A DNA stretch of 64,000 bases. Origin: Omphiscola glabra (lineage: Eukaryota > Mollusca > Gastropoda > Lymnaeidae). Below are positions 45,101-51,597 of this stretch, piece by piece. Made by a program: the position numbers and the translations under genes. Position 1 is the stretch's first letter. Each line of letters begins with the position of its first letter. The notes under the pieces were generated by a model that made no database searches, was not told the DNA's origin, and saw only the letters and a program-made list of their open reading frames with translations. The stretch is taken from the NCBI GenBank assembly GCA_964017045.1, contig OZ024809.1:10315012-10379011 (forward strand). Direction: 5' to 3'.

Positions 45101-48062
45101 GTAGGGCAATTTAAACTCAAGATTAAATATTCCGGTTAATTTTATATCGTCGAGAAATTTTTTTTCTCCAAATTTTGTTGAGTCCTAAATTTACCAAATA
45201 TTATTTTATTTTTCAAAGCAGTAGGCCTAATTTGAAAAGACTTTTATTTGTTGCATCAAAGATTTAATCATTATTTCAGTTTTGTGCCACGTATGAGATG
45301 GCATAGGTGTTTCTCTCAGAGTCTTTGACCAGTAGGTTGCCTACTCACTCAGCTTTCGGGGGCTGGTACATGCTGAGGAACTGCTCCTCGGACAAGTACA
45401 TGTCCAGCTCGGCCAGGATTTTTCCATCGTCTGCCATGATCATGTTACTGGCCACTGAAAGAATGAGAGACAGAACAGACGTTTTGTTACAATGAAGAGA
45501 GATAACACAGATGAGTTGTTACAGTGATGAGAGAGCGCACAATGTTTGTTGTAACGCCGAGAACATTGCACTAGAATCTGTCACACAAAGCGTTATAAAC
45601 GTATGTATATAAAGGCACACGTTTAATAAAAGTGACCAATCGTTGTCATTAAGCCAAGGACAAGTGTTGACAACTAAACACTACTTAATGTTCTATATCG
45701 ATTTGTTATTGTTTCATAGCCTTACTTCCATGAGTCCTTAAATGTCAACATTCTTTATGTGATATAGTCTCCTGGAATAAAAAAAAAAAAGAATTTAAAA
45801 AAAAAAGACAAGAATGGACTCACCATCAACACCCCCGAGCATCCCAGTGATAGCCTCGTCCATAGACAGGTTGGTGTACGTCTCGTAAGGTCGTCTGAAA
45901 TTGGGTGGTGGAACGCGGCCATCTGTAGATCTTATGACGGTTAGCAGGCCTACCTGTGGATGGGAGCAACAGCATTGAGGATCTTAGTCTGGGCGGGGGT
46001 GGGGTGGTATGACATCCATCGTATTATATATGGTAACATGCATTAGATCACACGACTGTATCATGCACATTATATCACATGACTGTATCATGCACATTAG
46101 ATCACATGACTGCATCATGCACATCAGATCACACGACTGTATCACGCACATTAGATCACATGACTGCATCGTGCACATCAGATCACACGACTGTATCACG
46201 CACATTAGATCACATGACTGTATAATGCACATCAGATCACATGACCGTATCATGCACATCAGATCACATGACTGCATCATGCACTTTATAAATCATAATG
46301 ACACGCTGAATGAGGGAAATGCACCTCAATGCCCCATTAGGGCATCTCAGTGCCATTGGACATCATCTCAATGCCCCACGAGATCATCCCAATGCCCCAG
46401 GAGGGAAACTCAACGAAACAGTAGCAGCCCAATGTTCCAGCAGGGCACTTCAATGACCTAGAATGGTACTCCAATGCCCGGGTATTTCCATTGAGGCTCT
46501 TACCCAGACACACAATAACCTTTTACAATGAAACACAATAATCTCTTGCCCTGACACACCATAATCTCTTGCCCTGACACACAAAATCTCTTACCCTGAC
46601 ACACCATAATCTCTTGCCCTGACACACAAAATCTCTTGCCCTGACACACCATAATCTCTTGCCCTGACACACAAAATCTCTTGCCCTGACACACAATAAT
46701 CTCTTACCCTGACACACAATATCTCTTGCCCTGACACACAATAATCTCTTGCCCTGACACACAAAATCTCTTACCCTGACACACAATAATCTCTTTCCCT
46801 GACACACCATAATCTCTTGCCCTGACACACCATAATCTCTTGCCCTGACACACAAAATCTCTTGCCCTGACACACAATAATCTCTTACCCTGACACACAA
46901 TATCTCTTACCCTGACACACAATAATCTCTTGGCCTGACACACAATAATCTCTTGCCCTGACACACAATATCTCTTACCCTGACACACAATAATCTCTTG
47001 CCCTGACACACAATAATCTCTTGCCCTGACACACAATATCTCTTGCCCTGACACACAATAATCTCTTGCCCTGACACAATAATCTCTTGCCCTGACACAC
47101 AAAATCTCTTACCCTGACACACAATAATCTCTTACCCTGACACACCATAATCTCTTGCCCTGACACACCATAATCTCTTGCCCTGACACACCATAATCTC
47201 TTTCCCTGACACACAAAATCTCTTACTCTGACAAACACTAATCTCTTACACTGACAAACACTAATCTCTTACTCTGACAAACACTAATCTCTTACACTGA
47301 CAAACACTAATCTCTTACACTGACAAACACTAATCTCTTACCCTGACACGCGCTAATCTCTGACACACGCTAATCTCTTACTCCGATACACAATACTCTC
47401 TTACACGGCAACAGAAAAAAATTCTCTTTCACTAGCTTCACTTCAACTCACTATCTCATTCCATATTTGACTCCTGATTCCCTTCTTGTTATAAAAACTA
47501 TAACGATTTGACAAAAGATAAAAAGCATTAAATTTTCCATCGTATATCACCTTTATCCTCCAACCTAAGAACTCTCTAGTACAGGGGGTTATAAAGAAAT
47601 TTCATTGACGCTCTCAACTGACTAAAAAACGAAAAATGGCATGAACAGAGCTCTTTGGAGATATCAGGGATTTCCGCTAGCAGGGGAACATCTTCATGGT
47701 TTATTTCATCCGGCAATGATAAAAGCAAAGTGGGAAAAGATATGGGGGCAAAGAGAAAGATTGAGAACAATTGAACGCAAGACATTTCATGCACACACAC
47801 AAACGCGCGTGCATACACACACACTAACACACACAAACAAGAACACAATTAAAGAATACCTTTTTATGTAAATAAGAATGTAATTAGAATAGCGCTTAGG
47901 AACCTAAACCACAATAGTTCCGAGGGATGATCCAATAAATTAAGCAATGAATAAGATCACTTAGACCCCAGTGGGGGGCACACTTTAAGCTGCAGAAGAC
48001 ATGTTAACGAAAGTTCTGTGTTCCTTACCTACCCCAATTGTGAAGACAGCCAGACTCTCCAT
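20419..48062 (-). CDS. Astacin-family zinc metalloprotease with seven C-terminal ShKT domains (17 exons, ~735 aa)
   Basis: Join in transcript order: 48062-48033, 45953-45824, 45454-45349, 44888-44713, 44047-43927, 42870-42801, 40505-40302, 39658-39523, 38979-38866, 38250-38110, 35031-34891, 33701-33525, 24262-24146, 23413-23207, 22045-21863, 21338-21213, 20447-20419. All phases match. Order: signal peptide (1 to ~18), prodomain with dibasic RNKR (120-123), catalytic domain (~128-324) with HEIGHALGLVHEH (217-229) and Met-turn SVMHY, Cys-rich module (325-362), then ShKT domains spanning about 365-401, 412-448, 459-496, 518-552, 557-595, 627-664 and 691-725. Family knowledge: astacins are secreted zinc endopeptidases activated by removal of the prodomain; ShKT modules are six-Cys appendages thought to bind partners or substrates. 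All catalytic residues are present, so it is probably active. The terminal exon is a proposal. An acidic linker follows ShKT3 and Thr-rich linkers follow ShKT5 and ShKT6. Confidence 0.88.
20748..21200. repeat. 37-bp tandem repeat, about 12 copies
   Basis: Unit GAGCTATGGATATAAGAACT plus GTACCATTACACAGACT. The array ends about 12 bp from the exon 16 donor, so it fills the start of the last intron. Confidence 0.92.
21213..21338 (-). CDS. Astacin/ShKT exon 16: ShKT domain 7
   Basis: Acceptor GACCTCAG|TT, donor CAATG|GTAAGT, phase 1 at both ends. Six Cys in ShKT order: GDQCDD, DKCASWAQSGYC, then NTNPRY and YCKKSCNNC. The canonical W and the N-P between Cys3 and Cys4 are kept. Confidence 0.9.
21420..21530. 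repeat. GT-rich microsatellite
   Basis: Imperfect (GTGAGTG)n and (GT)n sequence in the intron between ShKT7 and ShKT6. Confidence 0.85.
21863..22045 (-). CDS. Astacin/ShKT exon 15: ShKT domain 6 and Thr-rich linker
   Basis: Acceptor TTCTCTCAG|GT, donor GTGAAAG|GTTTGT (weaker than consensus), phase 1 at both ends. It contains ECKNLHRSDTECDIWAKNDH and NWMRKNCRKACQAC, then a Gly/Thr/Lys-rich linker suited to O-glycosylation. Confidence 0.9.
22336..22941. mobile_element. Possible solo LTR
   Basis: The segment starts TGTTAAGGGG and ends CCTTCGTAACA (TGTTA...TAACA inverted ends), about 606 bp, with a TATA-like TATAAAT near 22848. No coding region adjoins it and no clear 4-6-bp target duplication is seen. 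Confidence 0.3.
23207..23413 (-). CDS. Astacin/ShKT exon 14: ShKT domain 5 and Thr-rich linker
   Basis: Acceptor CTTTCTCAG|GA, donor GGTGACG|GTGAGT, phase 1 at both ends, 69 codons. The ShKT reads GTCKNFYDDVQCTIWAQKLE ... CALACGRGLC, with two extra residues between the last two Cys compared with its sisters. A Thr/Pro/Gly-rich linker follows. Confidence 0.9.
23495..23815. repeat. ~30-bp tandem repeat (CCATGACCCACCTTA)
   Basis: About eleven copies of ATTACCATGACCCACCTTAC with alternating AATTACCAGC and GCTTATCATC segments, in the intron between ShKT5 and ShKT4. Confidence 0.92.
23895..24150. repeat. 27-bp minisatellite carrying copies of a 5' splice site
   Basis: On the minus strand the unit is GTGTGATGATGGTAGGTACT followed by GGGGGAT, about nine copies. 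It overlaps the authentic exon 13 donor: the exon ends TGTGATGATG and the intron begins GTAGGTACTGGG, so each unit reproduces the exon-intron boundary. Confidence 0.95.
24146..24262 (-). CDS. Astacin/ShKT exon 13: ShKT domain 4
   Basis: Acceptor TGCACTCAG|TG, donor GATGATG|GTAGGT, phase 1 at both ends, 39 codons. MTCENTNDNCEKWAKTGECE then TWMINNCRQACGKC gives the complete six-Cys ShKT pattern. Identical donor-like sequences recur downstream in the adjoining minisatellite. Confidence 0.92.
24960..25684. mobile_element. Non-autonomous hAT-like element, 725 bp
   Basis: Ends CAGTGGTTCTCAGAG and GAGAATCACTG with flanking 8-mers GTGCAACA and GTCTAACA (two mismatches). No transposase frame remains. 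It lies in the 9.3-kb intron between ShKT3 and ShKT4. Confidence 0.6.
25891..26835. repeat. Large inverted repeat, ~61-bp arms
   Basis: 25891-25952 is the inverse of 26775-26835; both contain GTTAATTATTTCATAACAAC when read on the same strand. The arms are about 90% alike and enclose 820 bp that includes a 29-bp tandem array. Confidence 0.8.
26213..26358. repeat. 29-bp tandem repeat x5
   Basis: Unit TAAGGTCCACTCTGCTCTAA plus CAGACGTGC; copies are virtually identical, so the array is recent. Confidence 0.95.
27237..27437. mobile_element. SPIN-like hAT MITE copy 1
   Basis: Begins CAGTGGTTCTCAACC and ends GGTCACGACCCACAGATTGA then GAACCGCGG. Inner landmarks are TGGTCTTAGGCGACCCC and TTGTTTCTACTTCATAA. 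The layout matches SPIN-family non-autonomous elements as I know them. The right flank CTCTAAGC resembles the left CTAAAAGC. Confidence 0.8.
27590..27950. other. Unassigned open segment
   Basis: Two overlapping plus-strand frames (27593-27949 and 27706-27933) and one minus frame are open here. None shows a known domain, and the frames do not extend by splicing in a way I can defend. Possibly a decayed retroelement or non-coding. Confidence 0.25.
27960..28270. repeat. ~37-50-bp tandem repeat
   Basis: Copies of CTACCAGCCAGGGACATCAA then TGTGTTGGTGGTGTGAGT, with an optional extra CTACCAGT that lengthens later units; about seven copies. Confidence 0.92.
28732..28738 (+). promoter_or_regulatory. 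TATA-like box upstream of the BIR gene
   Basis: TATAAAA lies 43 bp before the ATG at 28781. In AT-rich DNA this may be coincidence. Confidence 0.2.
28781..29375 (+). CDS. BIR gene exon 1
   Basis: The ATG (CCAATGTC) opens a 198-codon frame ending at GTGATG|GTAAGT. It codes the polar N-terminal region and the first BIR strands up to LFCDG. This intron position, just before the first Cys pair, is plausible for IAP genes. Confidence 0.7.
28781..31507 (+). CDS. Truncated BIR-domain (IAP-related) protein, 2 exons, 231 aa, nested antisense
   Basis: Join 28781-29375, 31407-31507; 696 nt in frame with phase-1 GT-AG splicing. Residues 1-160 are polar and Ser/Asp-rich, with a basic KRKRP near 85-90 and no known domain. 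Residues ~170-207 match the front half of a BIR domain: R-x-x-SF (RYESF), W, AQAGLFCDG, then LKCFVCGG, whose two Cys are the first two zinc ligands. The expected downstream W, H and last Cys are absent: the protein ends 24 residues after the second Cys (VFKNH, TAA). Family knowledge: BIR domains bind IAP-binding-motif peptides or caspases and need C-C-H-C zinc. As read, this fold is incomplete, so it may be a decoy, an alternative isoform or a decaying IAP copy. The gene lies wholly within an intron of the opposite-strand astacin gene. Confidence 0.65.
29405..29476. repeat. 22-23-bp tandem repeat x3
   Basis: Unit AGCAAGCGGTCATCAAACTTTAA, starting about 30 bp after the BIR exon 1 donor. Confidence 0.9.
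30330..31375. repeat. 86-bp tandem repeat, about 12 copies
   Basis: GAGAGTCATTGTATGGCGTG then TGCACACATTATGGGCAATA recur with 86-bp spacing (for example 30876, 30962, 31048). Each unit is itself an older duplication of a ~43-bp half with GTGTGTGCAAACATTATTGG. The array ends about 30 bp before the BIR exon 2 acceptor. Confidence 0.93.
31407..31507 (+). CDS. BIR gene exon 2
   Basis: Acceptor TTGATTTCAG|GA. It encodes GGHLKCFVCGG, continues with a Thr/Ser/Cys-containing tail and ends with TAA at 31505-31507. The W-x-x-x-H part of BIR is missing from this reading. Confidence 0.65.
31985..32400. repeat. 85-bp tandem repeat x5
   Basis: TAAATAGGAACTGTTCATGA recurs at 32071, 32156 and on, with GTTACGACGATGTCGAATAC. 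The leftmost copy (from 31985) is the most diverged. Confidence 0.95.
33046..33193. repeat. 32-bp tandem repeat, 4.5 copies
   Basis: Unit ATGTGACATCTTAATATTTA plus GATGACTGGATC, in the same large intron. Confidence 0.95.
33525..33701 (-). CDS. Astacin/ShKT exon 12: ShKT domain 3 and acidic linker
   Basis: Acceptor CCCAAAAAAAAG|TT behind a CT-rich tract, donor AAACA|GTAAGT, phase 1 at both ends. VNCQNSYKEEQKCDDWAKDG then WMFTNCRKSCAMC, followed by an unusually acidic Glu/Asp/Gly linker (about 497-515). Confidence 0.9.
34556..34690. repeat. 65-bp tandem duplication
   Basis: Two copies of GCAAATATTCCAACCAATTC ... CCTACTAGCATCCCC. Confidence 0.9.
34891..35031 (-). CDS. Astacin/ShKT exon 11: ShKT domain 2
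   Basis: Acceptor ACACCAACAG|GT, donor CCTGAAG|GTAAGT, phase 1 at both ends, 47 codons. GVCKDEFSSVKCAVWKQRGD then WMKSNCRSTCGLC. Confidence 0.93.
35060..36540. other. Intron sequence without further features
   Basis: AT-rich intron between ShKT2 and ShKT1. Apart from a (GTA)n run at 35572-35594 I see no repeat, exon or RNA gene. Confidence 0.5.
36548..36730. mobile_element. hAT-type MITE (CAGTGGCGTAG family), with TSD
   Basis: CAGTGGCGTAGTGAG ... GCTCGCTACGCCACTG, 183 bp, flanked by the perfect 8-bp duplication TAAATGAC (36540-36547 and 36731-36738). A short internal duplication (GGGGGCGCTAAAAAGGT) makes it longer than its sisters. Confidence 0.93.
38110..38250 (-). CDS. Astacin/ShKT exon 10: ShKT domain 1
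   Basis: Acceptor TTTCCCCAG|TG, donor CAGCAAG|GTCAGT, phase 1 at both ends, 47 codons. VKCVNNYNSWACYIWANQGE then YMKEHCKKACGVC. It has the same length as exon 11, consistent with duplication of a whole exon. Confidence 0.93.
38509..38757. repeat. 62-bp tandem repeat x4
   Basis: Unit with AAATCTATATTTTACTGAAA and CAACTGTCCTCATCTGTATT; nearly identical copies. Confidence 0.95.
38866..38979 (-). CDS. Astacin/ShKT exon 9: Cys-rich module
   Basis: Acceptor GTTTACAG|GC, donor AAAGATG|GTAGGT, phase 1 at both ends. HCPDKNKCGPKGHVDQNCNC then ICDDGSKDC: an EGF-like short Cys module that commonly follows the catalytic domain of astacins. Confidence 0.85.
39060..39125. repeat. CT microsatellite
   Basis: (CTCT)n simple sequence in the intron upstream of exon 9. 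Confidence 0.95.
39523..39658 (-). CDS. Astacin/ShKT exon 8: C-terminal part of catalytic domain
   Basis: Acceptor TTTCTACAG|GCC, donor TTGTTCAG|GTTGGT, entered in phase 0 and left in phase 1. AFASDGNSQTIRAF, IGKVYLKELSYTDV and NLMYNC correspond to the stretch after the Met-turn, ending with a conserved Cys of astacins. Confidence 0.92.
40302..40505 (-). CDS. Astacin/ShKT exon 7: zinc-binding site and Met-turn
   Basis: Acceptor TTTTTTTTTCAG|AAA, donor ATAACG|GTAAGA, phase 0 at both ends, 68 codons. HEIGHALGLVHEH supplies three His zinc ligands and the catalytic Glu. PDRDDYIEILYHNV follows, and SSVMHYG is the Met-turn whose Tyr completes the active site. All key residues are present. Confidence 0.97.
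41105..41342. repeat. ~38-bp tandem repeat
   Basis: About six copies of GTCATAGCTAGAGCAATCAC plus CCTCTCTTGCTGTCAGTT with length variation. Confidence 0.9.
41453..41651. mobile_element. SPIN-like hAT MITE copy 2, with TSD
   Basis: CAGCGGTTCTCAACCTGTGG ... GAAGGTTGAGAACCACTG, 199 bp, containing CACCTAAGACCATCG and GTTATGAAGTAGCAACGA. Flanking 8-mers GTTTAGGA and GTGTAGGA differ at one base, as expected of a hAT target duplication. Orientation is opposite to copies 1 and 3. Confidence 0.9.
41826..42366. repeat. 28-bp minisatellite, about 19 copies
   Basis: Unit AGTGTTGTCCGGACATTTGA plus CCAGTGGT, with variants GTCTGG and GTCCGTAC. It contains the palindrome TCCGGA. Located in the intron between exons 6 and 7. 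Confidence 0.95.
42545..42778. repeat. 29-bp tandem repeat x8
   Basis: Unit TCTAGATAGACTAAGGGTGG plus CTTATCAGG. Copies are nearly identical. The array ends about 25 bp from the exon 6 donor. Confidence 0.96.
42801..42870 (-). CDS. Astacin/ShKT exon 6: Cys loop of catalytic domain
   Basis: Acceptor CTATCCACAG|T, donor AGATTT|GTAAGT, 70 nt, entered in phase 2 and left in phase 0. It encodes CNSQLGMVGGVQSLNLQAPG then CRF, matching the G-C-x-S-x-x-G ... G-C segment just before the zinc site of astacins. Confidence 0.9.
43166..43374. repeat. 46-bp tandem repeat, 4.5 copies
   Basis: Unit GAAACTGTCAAAGTGACACC plus TTATCAAGGTTCCCCCAACC and ATTTTG. Confidence 0.95.
43509..43620. repeat. Interspersed repeat with core ACAAAACAACGAACG
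   Basis: Shares GACACAACAAAACAACGAAC and ACTTAGCTGA with 40205-40265. Related copies lie near 17200 and 53050; the shorter ACTTAGCTGAG portion occurs near 56405. Together they define a dispersed element, perhaps a SINE or MITE. Confidence 0.6.
43640..43850. repeat. 14-bp tandem repeat (GACAGCAGCAAGTG)
   Basis: About a dozen clean 14-bp units in the middle, with looser CAGCAAGAG copies at the left. It encodes Ser/Cys/Leu- or Gln/Ser-rich artefacts in all frames. Confidence 0.93.
43927..44047 (-). CDS. Astacin/ShKT exon 5: catalytic domain N-terminal helix
   Basis: Acceptor CACACCATAG|AT, donor GCGTCGG|GTGAGT, entered in phase 1 and left in phase 2. DDKEQYMMKRAMTEWERYTC then VKFRPAVTE matches the helix and E-x-x-T-C-V-x-F motif of astacins; the Cys is one of the four conserved disulfide Cys. 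Confidence 0.93.
44468..44633. mobile_element. hAT-type MITE (CAGTGGCGTGGC family), with TSD
   Basis: CAGTGGCGTGGCGAG ... GATACGCCACTG, 166 bp, between perfect 8-bp copies of AAATCAAA (44460-44467 and 44634-44641). About 80 bp from exon 4. Confidence 0.93.
44713..44888 (-). CDS. Astacin/ShKT exon 4: end of prodomain, activation site, start of protease
   Basis: Acceptor ATATCCACAG|C, donor CATTTTG|GTAATG, entered in phase 2 and left in phase 1. Contains RNKRKATR, a basic processing region, then LRWTNSEIPYLF, the R-W-x-x-x-x-I-P-Y start typical of mature astacins. Confidence 0.92.
45349..45454 (-). CDS. Astacin/ShKT exon 3: prodomain with inhibitory Asp region
   Basis: Acceptor CTTTCAG|TG, donor GCTGA|GTGAGT, entered in phase 1 and left in phase 2. 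KILAELDMYLSEEQF aligns by position and following residues with the F-x-G-D-x-x-L-x-x-E-Q switch of astacin prodomains. The Asp (about 71) is kept but Phe and Gly are not. Confidence 0.85.
45824..45953 (-). CDS. Astacin/ShKT exon 2: rest of signal peptide and prodomain
   Basis: Acceptor CCATCCACAG|GTA, donor GTTGATG|GTGAGT, entered in phase 0 and left in phase 1. VGLLTVIRS completes the hydrophobic core begun in exon 1; then a Pro-rich, polar prodomain (RVPPPNFRRPYETY). Confidence 0.85.
46030..46290. repeat. 27-bp tandem repeat, about 10 copies
   Basis: Unit AGATCACATGACTGTATCAT plus GCACATT. Its length (9 codons) keeps frames open on both strands. Confidence 0.95.
46500..47400. repeat. ~22-bp minisatellite, about 40 copies
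   Basis: Unit CTCTTGCCCTGACACACAAT plus AAT, with 20-23-bp variants (ACACAAAAT, ACACCATAAT, ACACAATAT). The right edge (47220-47400) degenerates to CTCTTACACTGACAAACACT. Fills intron 1 of the astacin gene. Confidence 0.95.
48033..48062 (-). CDS. Astacin/ShKT exon 1: start codon and signal peptide start
   Basis: ATG at 48062-48060 (context GATCATGG), ten codons MESLAVFTIG, donor ATTGGG|GTAGGT in phase 0. Joined to exon 2 it gives MESLAVFTIGVGLLTVIRS, a convincing signal peptide; this is why I chose this start. A CCACAG acceptor 12 bp upstream suggests a 5' UTR intron. Confidence 0.75.
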
Positions 48063-48194
48063 GATCACCTGAACCTGTGGCCAGGTGTGTGCACACAGGT
48101 AAGCTAGGAGTGAGCTCTTCCCCACGGGCTACCGCGACATGTGAGTTACATAAGGCTATTTTTAGACATCTTATCAATTATTTTTTTTACTTTT

Positions 48195-49030
48195 CAGCGC
48201 CCCCTGTACCACCATGTGTTTCTTTCAGCACCCCCTCCTGAGCCACAAAGTGTTCCTTTCCTCGCCCCCCCTCCGAACCACCAAGTGTTCCTTTCAGCGC
48301 CCCCCCAATCACTAAGTTTTCCTTTCAGCGCCAACAAGTGTTTCTTTCTGCGCCCCCTAAACCACCAAGTGTTCCTTTCCGCGCCCCCCAGCCAAGTGTT
48401 TCTTTCAGCGCCCCCTGAATCACCACGTGTTCCTTTCAGCGCCTCCCCCTGAACCACTAAGAGTTCCTTTCAGCGCCCACATGAACCACTAAGAGTTCCT
48501 TTTTTTAAGCGCCCCCCTGAACCACAAAGTGTTCCTTTCAGCGCCAAATGTACCACTAAGTGTTTCTTTCAGCACCCCCCCCCTTTTCTGAATCACCAAG
48601 TGTTTCTTTCAGCGCCCCCCCTTGAATCACCAAGTGTTTCTTTCAGCGCTCCCCAACCACTAAGTGTTTCTTTCAGCGCCAACTGTACCACCCAGTGTTT
48701 CTTTCAGCGCCACCTTAACCACCAAGTGTTCCTCTCAGCGCCCCCTCATGAGCCATCAAGTGTTTCTTTCAACAACCCCTACCACCAATTGTTTCTTTCA
48801 GCACCCCCTACCACCAAGTGTTTCTTTCAGTGCCCCGCTGTACCACCAAGTATTTTTTCAGCGCCAACTGTACTACCAAGTGTTCCTTTCAGAGCCAACA
48901 GTACCACCAAGTGTTCCGTTCAGCGCCCCCTCCTGAGCCATCAAGTGTTTCTTTCAGCACCCCCTACCACCAAGTGTTTTTTTCAGCGCCCCGCTGTACC
49001 ACCAAGTATTTTTTTCAGCGGCCCTGTACC
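48195..49030. repeat. Irregular ~30-40-bp tandem array
   Basis: More than 20 units of CACCAAGTGTTTCTTTCAGC plus GCCCCC and a variable spacer. Length heterogeneity and base changes suggest an older array. Confidence 0.93.
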
Positions 49031-49117
49031 CAGACTCATAACAAACTCCACACATAAATGTACTCTTTGGCACTCACACATGTATTGCTTTATTTCGTTA
49101 ACTTTCACTTCATTGCA

Positions 49118-49406
49118 GTTGTGTGCATGGTATGCTGTCAGTCGCGTAACTTGTGTGCATGGTATGCTGTCAGTCGCGTAACTTGTGTGCATGGTATGCT
49201 GTCAGTCGCGTAACTTGTGTGCATGGTATGCTGTCAGTCGCGTAACTTGTGTGCATGGTATGCTGTCAGTCGCGTAACTTGTGTGCATGGTATGATGTCA
49301 GTCGCGTAACTTGTGTGCATGGTATGCTGTCAGTCGCGTAACTTGTGTGCATGGTATGCTGTCAGTCGCGTAACTTGTGTGCATGGTATGCTGTCAGTCG
49401 CGTAGT
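49118..49406. repeat. 32-bp tandem repeat x9
   Basis: Unit GTGTGCATGGTATGCTGTCA plus GTCGCGTAACTT; copies are nearly perfect. Confidence 0.97.
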
Positions 49407-49449
49407 TCTAAGTTATAGTGCCTAGAAATAAGATGTTTCTTTGACACCC

Positions 49450-49818
49450 ATGGTCAAATGTCTTTGAAACAAGATGTCTTATGTCTTATAGACAGCGACG
49501 AGGCCATGACAGGCAGTTCCGGCTCATACCAGCGAGAAGCCAGTAGGAACTGCTCATTCCTACCAAAGACAATCAGGGACTGGAACAAGCTTCCAAAAGG
49601 AACAGTTGAGGCGACAACACTTGACTCATTTGCGTCTATTGCCTCAGGCCTTCCAAACCCTAGTGCATGATACCCTCACACAGTTACTCTTGTAACCAGT
49701 GAAATATCCTCATCAACGCCAGGCACAGAGACGTTGCAAATCCCATCTACATTCATAAGAGCCATAATGATCAATAAATTGATCGTGGGTCCTTAATATA
49801 TAGAAGAAGAAGAAGAAA
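49450..49818 (+). mobile_element. LINE 3' end with ORF2 C-terminus
   Basis: Frame 49458-49670 contains SFLPKTIRDWNKLP and then SFASIASGLP before TGA, the conserved C-terminal signature of many LINE ORF2 proteins. A ~140-bp 3' UTR follows, ending AATTGATCGTGGGTCC and a (GAA)n tail. A second 3' end lies inverted at 60985-61100. Confidence 0.85.
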
Positions 49819-49819
49819 T

Positions 49820-50450
49820 ATGTTCATAGTCACTAAACTAACCTTTAAGTTCCAGTGCTACATCAAATGGGGTAGATCAAGGACTAGATTAATTCTGGCA
49901 GACCCATTGCTATAACATCGAGTGGGACAAACGCATTCCTGCATGAGGCTGGGCAGACCCATTCCTACAATAAGTGGGACAGACCCCATTCCTATACTAA
50001 GTGGGACATATCCATCGCACCATTAAATGGCATGGACACAGTCCTATATCACGTGGCTGTACCCACTGTTAACACGTCAAACGTTTCCTCAACATGCTGT
50101 AACAGAGACGACGGTTTACTGCCCGGCATTTTCCTATCTTCTTTGTCGTGTGAAAAACGTTAACGTAATGTTCACGTCTTTTGTCGTGTGGCCTCGAGTT
50201 TGACCCTGAACAATGCGAACCGCCTGACATGCAAGAGGTTCGTCAGAAGTCATTGTAAAATACACACACACCCTCCCCACCTTACCACCCCCCCCCCCCC
50301 CACTCCCACTTTTCCAAATACCACAGACTAATGAAAATACAACCTGTAGACTCACACGCCTTTTCTTTTCGTTGTACCATAATATTGCCTCTACCACCAC
50401 CATCACATTATCACCTTTACAACCTTCCTAAACTAATGTCGTGGTTCCCA
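49820..50450. other. Spacer without supported gene
   Basis: Short imperfect repeats around GGGACAGACCCATTCCTA (49915-50020) and a poly-C run at 50287-50301; nothing coding is recognised. Confidence 0.5.
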
Positions 50451-50454
50451 GACT

Positions 50455-50692
50455 CCACCGGCGGTCAGTCTAACAGTCTCCACTGGCGGTCAGTCTAACA
50501 GTCTCCACTGGCGGTCAGTTTAACAGTCAATCTAATTTGATGCAGCGTGACAGAAATATTTTTTTCTCCACTGGCGGTCAGTTTAACAGTCAATCTAATA
50601 TGATGCAGCGTGACAGAAATATTTTTTTCTCCTCTGGCGGTCAGTTTAACAGCCAATCTAATATGATGCAGCGTGACAGAAATATTTTTTAT
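50455..50692. repeat. Nested tandem repeat (29 bp and ~63 bp)
   Basis: Short units CGGTCAGTCTAACAGTCTCC are followed by three longer units that add AATCTAATATGATGCAGCGT and GACAGAAATATTTTT. The long unit is the short one with an insertion. Confidence 0.93.
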
Positions 50693-50929
50693 CACCCCCC
50701 CCCCTTTTTTCTAATCCACGTTACTGACTAATCGAAAAACCCAATCAAACTTCAAACGTTCAACAGGAAAAAAAATGGTTGATTGGGGGGGGGGGGGGAG
50801 GATTTACCTACCCCAAAACGATGACCAGATTATGACATTCCTCTTGCTGTCCTCTCGGACTGTACAAATATCAGATAATGGCATTTATTCAAAGAAAATG
50901 AAGCGTCAATTTCTCTGTCATATTATACG

Positions 50930-51140
50930 GTGTTGCAAGGGTTAAATACGGTGTTACAATGGTTTAATATGGTGTTACAAAGGTTAAATTTTGGTGTTAC
51001 AGGGGTTAAATACGGTGTTACAAGGGTTAAATATGGTGTTACAAGGGTTAAATACGGTGTTACAAGGGTTAAATACAGTGCTACAAGGGTTAAATACGAT
51101 GTTACAAGGGTTAAATACGGTGTTACAAGGGTTAAATATG
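50930..51140. repeat. 21-bp tandem repeat x10
   Basis: Unit ACGGTGTTACAAGGGTTAAAT. Confidence 0.96.
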
Positions 51141-51597
51141 AACTCTACTCATGTTACCACTCAAAAAACGAATCGTTCGTCCATCACCTCCGAAATCGTA
51201 CTAACAGGACAGGTGAACGTAAGAGCGTGATGACGTCAAATGGTTAAGGACATAGAGTTTATGCTGAAACATAAAGATAAAGCGAAGAATAGCAGAGGGG
51301 AGGTGGGGGCGCTGCAGGTGAGTACAGGTGAGAGAGTACCTGTCTGGAGAGGATGCGAAGGTGCACTGGGTGCACGTGTCTTAGGTGTGAGCTCGGAGTT
51401 TGGGGTGGTTGAGGGGGGATGAGGGGCGTCTCAAAGTGAGCAGGTCGATCTGTATTTTTAAAAGTTTCTTTTCTAAAAGATTGGTGGTTTTATAGAGTGT
51501 TTGTTATATGTTGGTTTGATTAAAAAAAAATAAACCTTTACACAGATTTGTCTATAACATAACTACAAGCATATCTAAAATAAATTTATAAATACAA

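Noticed and set aside
46500..47400. CRISPR-like array
   Set aside because: Units of 20-23 bp abut directly with no spacers; this is a minisatellite.
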